Below, piece by piece: positions 36,558 through 50,810 of a DNA stretch of 64,000 nucleotides. The stretch spans positions 9,368,927 through 9,432,926 of the forward strand of contig WMCF01000018.1 in assembly GCA_009792885.1 (NCBI GenBank), in the 5' to 3' direction. A program made the translations under genes and the position numbers. Source of the DNA: Eremophila alpestris peregrina. Lineage: Eukaryota > Chordata > Aves > Passeriformes > Alaudidae. Below the pieces are notes generated by a model. That model was not told where the DNA came from. It did no database searches and worked only from the letters and a program-made list of their open reading frames with translations. Each line of letters begins with the position of its first letter. Position 1 is the first letter of the stretch.

Positions 36558-37740
36558 TCACTGAGCACAAAAGAAACACCTGACCCCACTTCCTTCTGCC
36601 ACAGACCCAAACAATGCAGCTGTCTGTGGGCAGGAGCAATTTATATACTGAGTGCTTTTTTAGAAGGGTACTCAGAGTTTATCCCTGCTCATTAACCTCT
36701 GGATCTGGACAGAATTTAGAGACCTCAGTTCCAGGAGTGCCAAAGAGAGCACTCCCTAACCACCATCACTGCCTGATCCCCGAGGGGCCCTGGTGAGTCC
36801 CCCACCTAAACCCTCCTGTAATCCAGATTTAGGCCAGATCCTGCACAGAACTTGACAGATCACTGGAAGGACACTCTCAGAAAACACTGACAAATGCTAA
36901 CAGAAACACAGTGATGAGGTGAAATCTCTGCCCATCTCTTTCACAGCAGTTTGGGCATCCCACAGGAAGCAGGGAAAGGGCACTACAGGCTGTGCTCAGC
37001 CCAGTACCACTGACTGTTTCTCAATAAAGAGTAGGTCCAGGTCAGTTTAGTGCCCAGCAGAAGTTACCCCAGGGCCAAGACTCCAAAGGGATCCAGGGCA
37101 GCCCTGAGAGGAGAGCTGGGAGTTCAGGGTGGGGAAGGAGGGGAGTGAAGGCAAACACAGCATTTAGCACTGTCTACCTCCCCCCAACACCTCCTTTCCC
37201 TAGGAAAGCAGACTGGCTATTTGACTCACTTTCTGCATGGGAAGCCCAAATATCCAACCAAGGTGACCTGGCTCATCCTGCTGGAGTCAAGTCACTTAAT
37301 TTCAGCAATGACTAATGGGGGCCTAAAGTAGGTGGTCCTTTTTCCTGAGCTCAGTTCTTTACCCAGCTTCCCTGCTCTGAGGTGACTTGCAATTAGCAGC
37401 ACTGTGACTAACTGGTTAATAATAGTTTCAGGTTGTGCTGCACAGACTTTACAAGTATTTCAAAATGCCACTGAGCTTTACAGTGCACTGCTTTCCCCTG
37501 CAGATGGAAAGAACAGCCTTGTGTATCAGGTATGTCTGTCAGCAGTGCTAATTCACCATAAATATTGTGTGTCCCCTCCCCCCCAAATACTGTCTCCATC
37601 TCCCCTCCAGGAGGCAAAAAACCCCACAGTGCTTCTCATTCCTCAGAGTAGCTGGGATCCAGCAGAATACAATATCCCTCCTTTGGCATTTTGTATTGTT
37701 GCTTTTGTATTGACATTTTGGGAAGAAATGGGTGTATGGG

Positions 37741-38160
37741 CTGCCTGCAGAAACTCTGCAAGAGCTGTTGTTCCTGCTGAGCTCCTGCGGGCAGCGTGGA
37801 AGCAGCAGCTCCAGGAGCAGCAGCTCCAGAGCCTGTCCCCGTCTCTCCTGCAGAGGCCGGACCCAGCGCAGCAGCCCCGGCTCGGAGCGCTCCTGCCAGC
37901 GCAAGGTGCGTCCAGAGGTGCTCCTGGAGGTCTGCTCCTGTTTCTTTTTCCAGCCCCTTTCTGAACTCTGTCAGCACAGACAGGTGCAGGCAGATGTGAG
38001 CTCACCCTGCCCCTGCTCGGAGCCAGGCGGATTCGTGCCAGCCCTGTGCAGGAGCCGCGGGGCTGTGAGAGCGTGGCTCGGTGCCCAGGCTCCTGCCGAA
38101 GAAGCCTCTGTCTGTCTGCGCAGAGCCCAGCAGCTGCCCTGCAAAGCTGAGCCACAGCTA
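37741..38160 (+). promoter_or_regulatory. Small CpG-rich patch with an exon-like segment
   Basis: CpG density rises sharply at about 37780-38130 compared with the flanks. Inside is a 155-nt segment, 37751-37905, framed by 'ctgcctgcag' and by 'aag/gtgcgt', which would serve as splice acceptor and donor. It stays open in a frame with codon-like content (ELLRAAWKQQLQEQQLQ and onwards). The Gln/Leu richness partly reflects a 15-bp duplication of 'cagcagctccagg'-type sequence. A gene, a non-coding promoter or an orphan CpG island are all possible. Confidence 0.3.
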
Positions 38161-41100
38161 CTGCCCTTCAGTAAGACAACTTTTTCTCTTAAATATGGAT
38201 ACAGGCATGAAAGCAGGGGATTGTTAATTCCGGGAAGGGTTTCTTTGAAGCTGCCATGGATCAACCCAGCAGCAGCCCCAGGAAGAGCACAGTAGGAGCC
38301 AGGGGAGCTGGCTGCCTCCTCACCTCTGCTCTGGCCCCCCCAGTCCAGATTGGCCATGTCTACCTCCCCTTCCTTGAGGGAAATGGAGCAGAACGTGCAC
38401 TTCCCTAATGTAGTTTTGGCCAGCAGCTATCGCTTGAAAGCTCTGTGGTGGTCTGACATTAAAAAATTATAAATCTGTTAAAAAAGGTAACACTTTTCTA
38501 GAACACAGTCACACATTATATCCTATTTTGATAGAAGGAGAACAGTACCAGCATCCTTCAGGCCATATGTAGGCATGTCAAAAAAAGAATAATTTTCAAA
38601 AGAAATTCCTGGCTGCTAATAAAAAGTTTACTATCTGATCCTTTGTGTATCAATATGGTGACTCAAGGCTGGGGTTCTGGTGCAATATACAAATGCATTC
38701 AGGGTTTTTTTGTGCAACACCTACTCAGTTTACCATGCTAAGACATGACTTCCAGTGTTTGTGGCCAGGTGGAAAATGTCCAGCAAAAAAGCCCAGTGTC
38801 CATGTGCTGTGTTTTCTCAGAAAAATAAGGACAATTAGGAAGGGAACTAGTTCTTAATATGGGCTTCCTTCAGGTAAGAAGTTTCTGACTACATTTGTAT
38901 TTGGTAATCAAAGGTCACCCTTTTCAAAAACTCCAGTGAGCTTCATACCCCAAAATGGCAGCATTTGGTGGAATGGAAATGACAGACAATTCTTATAAAA
39001 TTAAACAGAGTTCATGAAGAAGATCTCAGGGCTCTTTGAAAAGCAGAATGTTATCCTGAGATCTGGCCATGAGTGACAGATATTTCAAATTTCAGTAAAG
39101 TTTTGTTAATTGGAAGAGCCTTCCTATTGCAATCTGTTTTCATATAAGCCCGTACACAGAGAAGTTTGTATAAATAGAAAAAAAGAAATAACTGGAATCT
39201 TCAAATCTTTGGGAAACAAAATCAAGAGTATAAATTTTGGTTGCTGGGTGTTTTCTCTCTGCACCTCAATGGGTCAGTGTGGAAGAAAGAACAAAATCAG
39301 TCACTATCTCCCTGTGATTCCAGGGGCTACAGCTATCATCCTATCCCATATCCTTGGGGAAGTCCAGACTGAAAAGACTGCACAGTGGTGAGATGCTTGA
39401 AAAATTATTTGGGTTGTGGCATGTAACAAACATCTATTCATTAAAGTCTTGCAATTGTGACCCAGCCCTTCATCTTGCACAAGATCTATAAAAAAGGCTG
39501 AGTGACTATAAATGTGTCCCTTGGAGCAAGTTATGGAAGACATTATTGGAAGACTGGTTTCTAGCCAGCTTTTCCAGCCTAATGAATTCCTTTCAAGGAT
39601 GTGTGAAAGCTCCATTGAGACCAATGGTGAGTATCCTTGGACTCCTCCAGGAAGATTTTATAAGGGGGTCTCGACTATTGTATTCTATTTTTCTTCTATT
39701 TTCAGAGAGCAGTTAAAATGATTTGAAATGGTAATGCTACAGTTCAGGCTTTTTCACTGTGAGAACTGACCCAACTGATCCAGGAAGGGTCAGCAAAAGG
39801 CTCTTGGGCAGATCAGGTTTATCATGGTATCAATAACCATGAGAACTACAGGAATTTGCATGCTGACAACTCTGTAAGAGAGAAAAAATGCTTTCCTGCA
39901 CCTTCCACACTAAAAGCTCAGTCATTTAATTAATGTACAGATCTGGATTTCCAGTGTGTTCCTACAGACATCAGCTATATATGGACGTAGAATGGGAATA
40001 CTGAGAGTCAAGGAAGGCTTTGCTCTGATCTCATACCTGTAGGTACCTTATATTTATAATGTCTCTTGCAGCAAAAGGACTTTCATCCACACATTTATTA
40101 TGTTATCAGCTGACTTCACTTATTTTCTGTTTCTCCATTAACAGAGTGAGAAGGATAATGATCTGCAGTGTTTTTCTCTCTAGAGACTGGTTTGCTCTTT
40201 CAGACTCCATGCCTTCAATCACTCCTGCCCAGGATGTTGGGATGAGTGGGGGAGGTGAGGGAGAGAAATTATGAGCTCTATGGAGAGAACCTACAAAGGG
40301 CAGTCAGTGGAAAAAAGAGGGATGTTTCATCTGGGGAGAAAAAGGCACAGAGCAACGGGGGGAAAGATGGTGAAGAAGCAGAGCAGTGTAAAATATGTGG
40401 GTAGAAAAGATGGGAGATGAATAAACAGAATTTAAAAAAAGGTATAAAGTTTTAGCTGAAAGATTCATCATGAGTCCTTTAGCTGTGTGACTTCCCATCC
40501 AGCTGCACTGGAATATCCTGATATTCAGCTTTTTGCTCGGGTACAGAGCAAGTCACAAGGCACAGGGAGAGAACAAGTGCTACACACAGCAGCACAGGCC
40601 AGGCCAGCTGCTCACACCCTGCTGGACCTTGTCACACTCACCCCTGGAGCTGCTGCTGGCACCTCTTTGTAAAGTGCTACTCCAATGGAAACTCTTTGTA
40701 TCATCCAAAGACAGAAACATCCCAAATAGGTGTTGTCACATGTAGCAGGAGTTACAGACACTTAAATACATGACATTACAGACAGGTCCACAGGCTGATG
40801 TCAGGGCAGCTGTCACCTGGAGACCCTTCTGGCCTTGTATCAGGAAGGCCTAAAATATTGTGTTTGTATAGAAAAGGCATGAGCATCAGGAATCTGCTAC
40901 TGTCTTGATTAATGGGCAGAGCCATCCTTCATTCTGTTTGGAAAGCTGAGCCATGGATTCTAAGCATTTCCCTATTTTATTGTTTTTCAGACTACAAGCA
41001 GAGGCAAATTAATTCCCCATGTAATTCCATTGAAATCTAGTACATTAAATGAAGGGCTGCATTTATTTAAGCCTGTACCAATATTTATGAGATGAATTTA

Positions 41101-41378
41101 GGCCCAGAATGTGCTGGCTGATGGCCCTTTATTGGGAGATTGCTTTAGTGGAAAGACTCCCCAGTCACTGGGAGAGACAGTGGGGACTGGGGAGGAGGAA
41201 AGAGAAGAAAAAGGGCAGAACAGAGTGTCAAGACCACAATAATTAATGCTTAGTGAGACAGAAAAGGAGACAGACTCAGAGGACAGCAATACCAGCACTT
41301 TAATTCATATGTTGTGGAGTTTCAAAGTCAAATCAATGGCTTGAACACAGCTTTATCTACACAGGTGCCACAAGGAGC

Positions 41379-41422
41379 TGGGAGCTTGGTTTTTCCAAAA
41401 CCAACAGCTGAGTATTTTTGGT
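41379..41422 (+). repeat. 44-bp exact direct repeat, copy 1
   Basis: Identical over 44 bases to 42477-42520. It contains a perfect hairpin: 8-base arms ttggtttt and aaaaccaa around a 3-base tcc loop. Flanks on both sides differ between the two copies. Confidence 0.95.
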
Positions 41423-42476
41423 TATTTAAAAACCAACAACCACCATTAAATTGTCCTGCCACAGCAACAGGAGTCCTGCCAGACTGCCATGGAAGCAGGG
41501 ACAAGACAGGTGGGAAAATCTTTTAAACCTTACTCATTTTAGATTTCAAAAATACATCCAGCACTGTCATGCCAGTATCACAGGCCTGCATAGGTGAGAG
41601 TAAGAGAGTTCATTTCAGTACAGGGATGATAATTTGGGTGTATTTGAAAGTAATTAAAGATAACAGGGCTAGAAAGAAGCTGGGAAACATCAAAAAGAAA
41701 GTTCCTTTTCACAGAAATTAATGTAAGGAAGATACAGACCCTTTCCATGTTTTGTACAGCCTTTTTAAAGTTATTCAGAAGTTCCTAAGGCTGAAGAATA
41801 CACTTCTAGGAAGACAGAGATTTTTCACAGCCCTTTAAATTAGAGATAAAAAATATAAGTCCATAGGCTAAACAATGTGGTTTGTGATACACAGAAATGT
41901 GCGTGCCCTCTGAAACACTCAGCAAAGGGATCAAGAGTCAATAATGGTTTCTTCAGCTTTCTACAGGGGAAGCAGTTTAGAAGCAGTGTCAGTCTCATGG
42001 AAATCACCACATGGAAATTACTACTGAATTCAGGGACAAAATAACAGGGGCAGTGTAGAATCAGTTGAGCTTCTTTAGTTCTTTGAAAATGTTATCCATT
42101 TCTATTTCGGCATCCTTTTATATTAGTGGAACATAAATCCTCCCTTGTTATTCTGTACACTCAGGCAGTATTTGAGTCTCATGGACTTTCACCTTTTCTT
42201 TGCAATTAGGTTTTGTCAGTTATTTGGAATTTTGTCACCTCCAGAAAGGATGACACCATCATTTAGGGCAAGCACAGAGGGACCTTTGGCACCATCAGTG
42301 TGTGACTGCAGAGTTTTGACCAATGTGCCCACACCACACTCAGACTCTGCCCATTGCTTTGGATAACCCTCCAGTTCTTGGTAAAATTCATACTTTCAGT
42401 GATATACTGGGATGTCTTTGATAATTTGGAACTCCATTTAAATATGGTGTCTCCTTCAAATCTGAGTTGTTGCTGT

Positions 42477-42520
42477 TGGGAGCTTGGTTTTTCCAAAACC
42501 AACAGCTGAGTATTTTTGGT
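42477..42520 (+). repeat. 44-bp exact direct repeat, copy 2
   Basis: Second copy of the element at 41379-41422, same orientation, 1098 bases downstream. Identity stops abruptly at both ends apart from one more matching base on the 5' side beyond a mismatch. Confidence 0.95.
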
Positions 42521-45500
42521 CTGTACACCAAAACCTGCACTTGGCACATTCTGGGCACTGTGAGTCAAACCAGCTGTTTGCAATGTTACTGTATTTCCAT
42601 ATTTGCATTTGTTTGGTTCCTTGCCCCTTTGTTGCTGGATTAGCAGGGGTGGGGTATTCCTGGTTTCTTGATGGAGATCAGCTTCCTAGACTTGAAGTCA
42701 GAACATTCCTGGTTTTACAGGTTTTTATGCACAAACCTGCCAGTCTGTGGGGACTGAGGAGTGCTGCAAAACCTCTCCTGTGTGTCAGCACAAGGAGCAG
42801 TGTGAGCCCTCCAACTTCAGGCAAATTGTTACACACCAGGACCATCCCCTCCAGACCAGCCAGGCTGAGCCCTGAGATGCTGCTTAACAAACTAAATAGG
42901 GAAATGTGCATGTCTTAAAAGGGAATTATCACTGTGGTATAATGACTGCCATGCCTCCCTGGAAAATGCAACATGGTGTGGGACTTTGTTTAAGCACTTT
43001 TTTCCCCCCAAGCTGCTACTGCCAGCTCCAAATGTTCAAGAACTACAGTTTGACCCTCGAAATCACAAGCCTGTCTGTGAAACGATAAATGTGGAGCTCT
43101 TTTACTGTGCTTTCTGGTTTTTGAGCTGTTAGGGTGCACCTGGGTCACACTTGCAAGCTTTATACTCTAACCATTAGGACTAGAAACTTACTTTAAATTA
43201 AAGAAAGAGGAAAGCTGAGTTTCTAACCTCATTACACAACTGTAGTAGCTGGAGTGTAAGTGAAACATCAAACATCACAAGACTTGTGATAAAATCATGA
43301 GTGCTGACAACATCAATTTAGAGTAGGAGGTGGGATAGCAGGGGAAACTCAGGGCAAATGGATTTACTTTTTATCTTAATGTTTTTACAGGCTGTCTACT
43401 TTTATCTTTAATCAGAAGTTTTCAGTGGCAGCTCTTTCTTCGTGGATCTGTGCATGACATTAAAAGGTCACTTCTGCATTAATACCTGATGCCATTTGCT
43501 AACTGCATCTCTCTATCAGAGATTACATGAAAAGGTAGGTGTACTGATGCACCTGGTGCTAATATCAGAGCAAAGAGGAATTATGGAAGCCCAGGTCATG
43601 AGTGCATGGGTAAAACAGCATTGACAGGGATTCTAGTCCCCTGTGGGGTGTGTGTGTGAAGAATACTGGATGTTTCTCATGGCTCTGATATTTACTGCCT
43701 GAGCAGAGAATATTGGATGGAGAATTTGTCAGTCAAGCTCCACAATCTTTGTGCAATGGGTTGTTTTAAGGCATTGCATGCTGCATTTTTTATGCCTGAA
43801 AATTACCTCAATGAAAAATAACACAGAAACTTACAAAGGCAGGTTTAGTTAAACCTTTCATTATAATAAATTGTCTGTAATTAAACCAAGTAATTAACGG
43901 ATCACTATGATTATAGATCAACAGACTGGCCAGATCAAGAATTCAGGTCAGTCTTCTGTGATGCCAAAGTGGCAGCAGTGACAAAGTGGTCAGCTGTGCC
44001 TCCACTATTAGAGGCAGTTTCCAAACCCTGCTTTTGTTGTTTGAAATGCTCCAGTTTGAGGGAATTGTGCAGTCACCAATCCTCCCAACCACATGCAAAG
44101 GGTTGTCAGTGCCAGGTTCCTTGGTCACCCACCTGCTGTCACTGATCAGTGACAGAGTGGCCAGTTAGAAGGCAGCTCCAGCACAGGGAATACTCCTGCC
44201 CTATCATCATCATCCTGGGATTTAAAGTAGGGAGCTAAGCCTGCTCCAAATGGTCAGTTTGCTTCAGCTGCTTTGCACAGCACCAGGGGTACAAGCAGAG
44301 CACAAGTGAAAAAGTGAATTTCATGGTGTCAAGCCAGAGGTTTTTATATGGCATAATGCTGATATTCTGTATCTCCCACTCATGTAACCAGTTCCAGATG
44401 CATCTGGGTGGGACTGAGTTCTGTATTTCATGGGTGATTATGTTGCTAATTGGAAGGAGAGACACAGCCCCTGTGTGAATCAAAAGGAGGTGTTGAGGGT
44501 CTGTAGTGTGGCCCTGGTCACAGTAGAAGGGATCCAGCCCAGTGCTATCCCAGCAGATAGATAACTAAATCAGAATATTCCACTCATTCCCCCCAAAACA
44601 TCACAAACTCAGAAAATTCAAGACAAGTACATGCAATTCAAAAATCCTAATAACCTCAAGTTTGCTCTGATGTGATATATAACCACATGTAACTCACAAG
44701 AGAGAATTTCATAGTTCATAGTCTGCATTTGGAAAAAAAAACAATTTTAGATGATAAATTACTTTTAAAAACATGTTTCAGTGCATTTTTTTGTTCCACA
44801 TATTGCTACAGGAACAGGGTTTGACCTGTTCATTCTCATGCAGGTGATTTGGCATTTGGTCTGATTTGATAGATTTCATCTTTCTACAAAATTCAAGTGC
44901 AGAGGTCAAAGAAGGAAATGCTTTGTCATCCCTGCCTGCTTTCGTGGGGGAGCATTGAGGTTAGCCCTCTGGATGTAAAATCTTACCACAGAGACAGAAA
45001 ACAAGATTGGCTAACCACAATGACTTGACTCAAAGAATTAGCAGCTCTGACATAATGGAGGCATTCCTGAAAAATCTCAAGTCAGAGTTCTGCCCACTTT
45101 TGTGAATAAATAGCAATCAAAAAATCTAGGGCAATAAAACTCCATAGGCGTCTCAGAATTTTATTTCAGCCAGCATCAATCTTCCTTCCCTTCAGACAAG
45201 CTAAATTATACCGGTAAATCAGCGACATTAAATCAGTCAAACCAGCTGAATGCACAAGCTGAGGGAACAGACCAAATTTGAACTGTGTATACTGAGAGAA
45301 AGAAAACTGCTCATAAAGTTAAATCTTAAATAAACATGAACCCTCAGAGGGGGTACCCAGGGAAAAGGAAAGACTCCAGTCCAAAACTTCTGAGAGGCCT
45401 CTGAATAAATGTACAGGGGAGTGGGAAACGGGTTTCTTTGTGCTTCAGGGGCTGCAGCTTAGGGAGGCAGAGCTGTAAAGGAGCTAAATCAGACTTACAA

Positions 45501-48062
45501 AGAGGGGAGAAACAGAGGCACAGCCTGCCAGGGCCAACCACCCAGGAGCATCCCAGTTTGATGGGCTCTGTAGCTGACACTGCTGGAATGACGCTGTTGC
45601 AGGCGCAGGATGCAGCGTGCTCACATCATCTGCACAAAGTAGGCCATGGCAGCCCCAGCTCTCCAGGGACTCACACTCAGGGCCCTCCCCGATGTCACTG
45701 CAGTGGCTGAGGACGTGACATCCCTGCCTTTCCAGCTCAGGACCCTTCCTGCAGGGATGGAGATGAGTGTGCTGGCTGCCAAGTCACTGATGCGGCAATG
45801 AAACCTCCCCGTTTGTTTAAGCTGATTTGTGTTGAAGATACCAGGCCGGGAGCAGCTGAGCTCCAGGGGCAGGGTGTTTTTGGTTCTGCTGATCACACAA
45901 GAGGGAAAACTCAGTAATGGAACCTCCACTGGCTGAGGTACCCATGGAAATGCTGAGCACACTGCAGGGTCGTGCTTCAAACCCTGTGAGACTCCAGAGG
46001 TACCAGCACTATTTTCTCCAAGGCCAAGGAGGTGTCTTACATCACCCACATCTCTCCCACACAAACATTTTCAGCTCCCAAACCACACAGGACACAGGGT
46101 TTGAATGCTCCAATGCTACATTCTTCAAGCTTGCCACATCTGTAGGAAGAGGATGGCTCAATGCTTTGTAGGTGCCCTGGAATAACCTTTAATCAGAGCA
46201 GGTATTGGAGAAACTATAATGAAAGTACACCCATGCACATACAGACAGAAATCAGTAAGAACATCCCGATTTTCTCCTCCTGTACTGCAGATCAGCTCCA
46301 GGAGGCATTTTGCAGTTCCATCCAGTGAGACAGCTGTGAACTGTCTGTGGCTGGGATCTGCCATCCCCATACAACGATTTTGAGTGAGGTTTTCTCAAGG
46401 AGTGCCCTGAGATGGAAAACTGAGCTTGCCTTAATGCAGAGTTCACAATAAATCTCCCTCTGCTCTACTCCTATTGAGCAAGGGAGCTCTGAACTTGTCT
46501 GCAGAAAGCAGCTGAAAAAAAGAAGGCAGAAAGGGGCTAAGAATGACTTGAGATTACTCATCACTTGGGATTCCTTTGATTTCCTCTCCCAATATGAAAC
46601 AGTAGAGGTGGAGCAGGTCTAGTGCATCAGTGAATGCATCTTACTTGAAGAACAGGATTAATATCTTCCCACAGCCATCCACAATGAAGAATTCTTCAGT
46701 TGCCAAAATAATTCTGTGCTGAACAGAGGAATCCACAGGTGGGAAGCAATTCTCAGTGAATTTGCTTTCTGGGTACTTAATAACTGCACATATTCTACAG
46801 CATCATTCTCTAAAACAAACAAAAGCATTTTTTCTGTGGTGCCCTCCTGCCTGTTGGCCAAAGGGATCAGAATCCCCAGTTCTGTTCCCAAAGGCTGGAT
46901 CCACACTACCAACTGGTGGGTTGATCCTTGCCAAGACATTTTTAGAGGAATTATAAAAATCCCTCTTACTGAAGGGAATTATATGCAGTACTTAGGCAAA
47001 ACAGGCATTCCATTTAGAAATATAATTACTTCTGCTATTCTATCAAGAAAAAGAATGTAGTAGTAAGGGATACAACAGAGAAAATTATTTATGTGTTGAC
47101 ACTTGACAATATAAATAGAAAACAGATCTGGCTGGAACTAAGTGGGAAATGAAAAAAACATGAGAAAATATGTAAGTGAGATTACCAGTTGGGGGGATAA
47201 TTTATGACCACTCCTAGTGCATTCTTTCCAATGGAAGTACAGCCCCTCAATTTGCTTTATGTTTGGATTGTAATTATGGATGCACTTAATTAGCAACAAA
47301 TGCTTCGTGTTTTTTGGCAAATTGTCTTCTTTTGACTGATGTCCTGAACACTTCAAAGCAGGCACTGGCCTGCAGTGCAAAGGAGGGAACAGAGGATGGC
47401 TTGGACATAGTCCCTGTGCTTTAGTGAGCTGTAGCACAGGTTGGGGAAGAAAGGAGTGAGAGTGCCATTCACACTCACAGGCAGTGGCTGGATGAAATAT
47501 CACCACCTTAGGAATGATTCTGACCCCATCTCTTGTATTCATGCTCCTTTCTCTCAGGCTGCTGGTGTGGGTATGCCCATTACTGCACGTCTTCTGCTTT
47601 AGATTTGGGAAGAGTCTTTTTCTCCAGCATCTTCATTCTTAATATTAGTGATTTATCACATATGGTGCACTATATTTTTACAAAGCTGTAAGATACCATG
47701 GTGATTAACACCATATGAGAACCTAAATAGAAGGGAACAGGATAACAGAAATGTCCTCCCAGCAGACACAGGGCTTTGGCTTGTTTTTAGAGGCAGTATC
47801 TCAGCTGCATGATTTTACTCTGCACATAAGAATTCTAGTAGTTCCACAACAGAAAACTGTACTGTACTTGACAATGTTGTAGAAAGAACAAAAAGCCTCG
47901 TGTTTAATTTCCCTCTAGCCTTTAACTAGGATTTTCAGATCAATTTGGAGAGATTGATTATTCTAACTCTTTTGATCATACAGATCCATTACTTTGATTT
48001 AAGAAGGCAGGAGAAAAAAGTGCAAGAACCACAAGCATTTCCCCTTGTGTTTATACATGTAC

Positions 48063-48080
48063 ATATATATATATATATAT
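48063..48080. repeat. (AT)9 microsatellite
   Basis: A pure alternating AT run of 18 bases within AT-rich intergenic sequence. Confidence 0.9.
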
Positions 48081-50810
48081 TCTGAGAGGAATTTCTGGCA
48101 GGAAAATATCCCAGCTTCACACAGCCTTGCAAACTTGTCCTGTCAATATTGCAGTCCCCACACGAAATCCATGCACTGAATTGACATGGTAATGAGAAAC
48201 TAATCACATTTTACTGACCCACCCAAACACTGTGAAAGCCTGGAGACACTGCAGGCTGCTTCCAATGAACACATCACTGCTGGGCATGGCACAGCCCTGC
48301 TTTCCAAACAGCTCTGTCCTCACCCCTCTGGGTTAGGGCTGCCACTGGGAGAGCCTTCCCCCCTGCACCCCTGGATCCAAAGCAAGGATTTTACTCAAGT
48401 GTGGTGGCCAGCAAAAAAAGGGAGGATTGTCTCTGGGCACTGGGATAAACCAGAAATACAGCCTGGGGGAGGCTGGAAAGTGTCAGGGTGAAACCCCTGT
48501 AGAACAAAGGTGCTGGACAGGAATTTTGGCTGCTGCTGGGCTCCTGTGGCAGACAGGCAGGAGAGGTGGCTGCAGGCTGGGCATCCCTGGGTACTGCCTG
48601 ATCCTCCAGGGCCAGGGCTGGCTGATCCCCCAGGAGTGCCAGGAGGGCTGCAAGGAGCATGGGGAGATGAGCATGAGCAGCTCCCCATGCATCTTCCCTC
48701 CGAGCAGCACAGCACAGGTTAAATTAAAAAATGCACTGGGGAAAAGGCTGTTTCTGTAAAACTGGTCACTAGCAGCCAGGCCTCCAGGGATGCTCTCCTT
48801 GCCTAAGGATGAAATGGGATTATGAAGGTAATGTTTGCTGCACTGTAATTAAGGTGGTGTCAGGACTTTCATTAAAAAGTGTATTTTTGTTGAGGGACTA
48901 CAGCTTGGAGAAAATTTTTGCTTGAGGCTGAAATATAACATGGTTCTCAACCAGAAAACACATGCACAACCTTTATTATATATGTAATTTAGAATCTCAC
49001 TATAGTCTTGGCTGTGAAGGCTCTGCTATTGTTTCCATAGGGGTACGTAGCTAATTGGTTAAAAAAATCAGTTATTAAAGAAGTGAAGGACTGTTCTGGA
49101 ACCCATGTAGGTGACATGAGCCCATTAATTGTCTGCAATTAACTCCAAAAACCAAATGCCAAGTGCTGCCCTTCTTATTCAGACACACAATGTTTGTTAT
49201 TGAATAAACAGCTGTAAACAGGATTGGGCACCTGTGTCCCAGTGTTCACCTCTCCACAACCCAAGGCCTCTCCCACATTATAACAACTCTACAGAACATG
49301 AAGCCATCCCATGGTGGGACAGGGATTATTTCCTTGCAAAACTGGCAATCTATGGCAAGATGATTTCCACAAACAGTATTTCAATTCCTATTATAGCACC
49401 CAGGATCTCAGATAAGGAACCACGACCCCTGTGCACGAGGTGCTGTGCAAAACACAGAATAAAAACCCAATATATGATTGCACACAAACAAATCCTTTCT
49501 CCCATTTCATGACCAGGTTTGTATTATTTCTGTTAAGTAATCTGAGTGTAATGCACCACTCCTGCAAACAGCAAACACTGCTTAGACATTTATTTAACTT
49601 TCTGCATGATAAAGTCCCAACTTCACAGCAATCCATTGTCTTTCCCCAGAGGTGCACACAAAGGGGCCAGCTACTGCCCTGGGTTCTTGCTGCTGGCTCT
49701 GGGGTTTTTCCATCTATCTGCACTATTTGGCATGTACTGCTTTCAGGTAGTAATTCTACCTTTTTGGATTCAAAAGCCCCATGCAATTATTAGTATTAAT
49801 AGTACAAAATATTATTTCTCTGCTGCCCGTCACCACAAAGACAAGTAAAAGAATACTAAAGTTTATAAAATTACAGTTGCATAAATGCATAAACCAGACA
49901 GGAATTCACAAAGAATGGAACAAAAGTTCCTAGGTAACTTGTAGATACTTTATGTGACTTCACAGGGATGCTAAAGAAATACAACATAATAGAGCACAGT
50001 TCATTGTTTCTTCTGAGAAAAAAACCCATATAAATTGCAAATTTAGGAAGAATTTAAGCATTTCTGCAAATGCTTAAAGACAGAACAAACTTTAATCAGG
50101 GGGTAGTTGTCTGCAGTGAACCTAATGCATCTTGTTATTTATCTGCCTAATTTAGCATCCCCAGAATCATGGCCTCAGTTTGGAATAAGTTAATGAATTT
50201 CAGTAGAGTGCCTCAGCTACCACTTGTAAAAATAGGATTATTCAAATGCAAATAAGTGCAAACATGTGCAAAATTAAGATTCCTAATAGACAAAGCTTCT
50301 CCATATAGGAAGGTATTATTAATACTACTACCAGAGGCAGGGAAGCATAATTCCTCATGTGGACAAACTCACTCTGAGTACCTTTTTTGATTGCACCTAT
50401 ATGAATTAAAGAAGTTAGACTTAATCTAAAAAATAAAGAAGAAAAGAATAAAAAGCCAGAAGATGCCAGGATGAGTGAGTCTGCATGAGGGTTATACTAC
50501 AACCACTGGTTTTAAATTCACACTCTGGCGTGCACAAAAAGAACATTTTTTTATGAAGATAAAAGCCTCCACGTGTAATAACTCGATATATAGACAAGCC
50601 CTAGGGGCTTGCATCTTGAGCACTTAACATTTTTGGCCTCATCTTAATGGATAAAAAAAAGGTGTGTTTCTCAGTCACATTAGCCCACTCAAAGGAGCTT
50701 AATGTGATGAAAAGGCCTTAGGGTTTGGTGAGGCTGAGGTGCAAAGGTGTGGGCACATCCATCAGAGCCTGGGCACCCCTGCCTTCAGCACACACTGAAA
50801 CGGTCAGGGG

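Larger units (their letters stand above)
34318..37740. other. Intergenic region with tandem repeats
   Basis: AT-rich to moderate GC, no gene recognised. The notable parts are the 19-bp array at 35081-35194, the adjacent ~58-bp array at 35212-35386 and a CR1 fragment near 36490-36557. Confidence 0.5.
38161..50810. other. Intergenic region, no recognised gene
   Basis: AT-rich unique sequence. The only strong structure is a 44-bp exact direct repeat at 41379-41422 and 42477-42520. A pure (AT)9 run lies at 48063-48080. A GC-richer segment at about 48.2-48.7 kb keeps several overlapping frames open on both strands, with none favoured. I see no CR1 tails, LTRs or RNA genes. Confidence 0.5.

Noticed and set aside
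37404..38295. Overlapping 186- and 187-codon + frames and 113-170-codon minus frames
   Set aside because: They overlap in several registers in a CpG-rich patch, so at most one segment could be real. Only the 155-nt exon-like part is kept as a finding.
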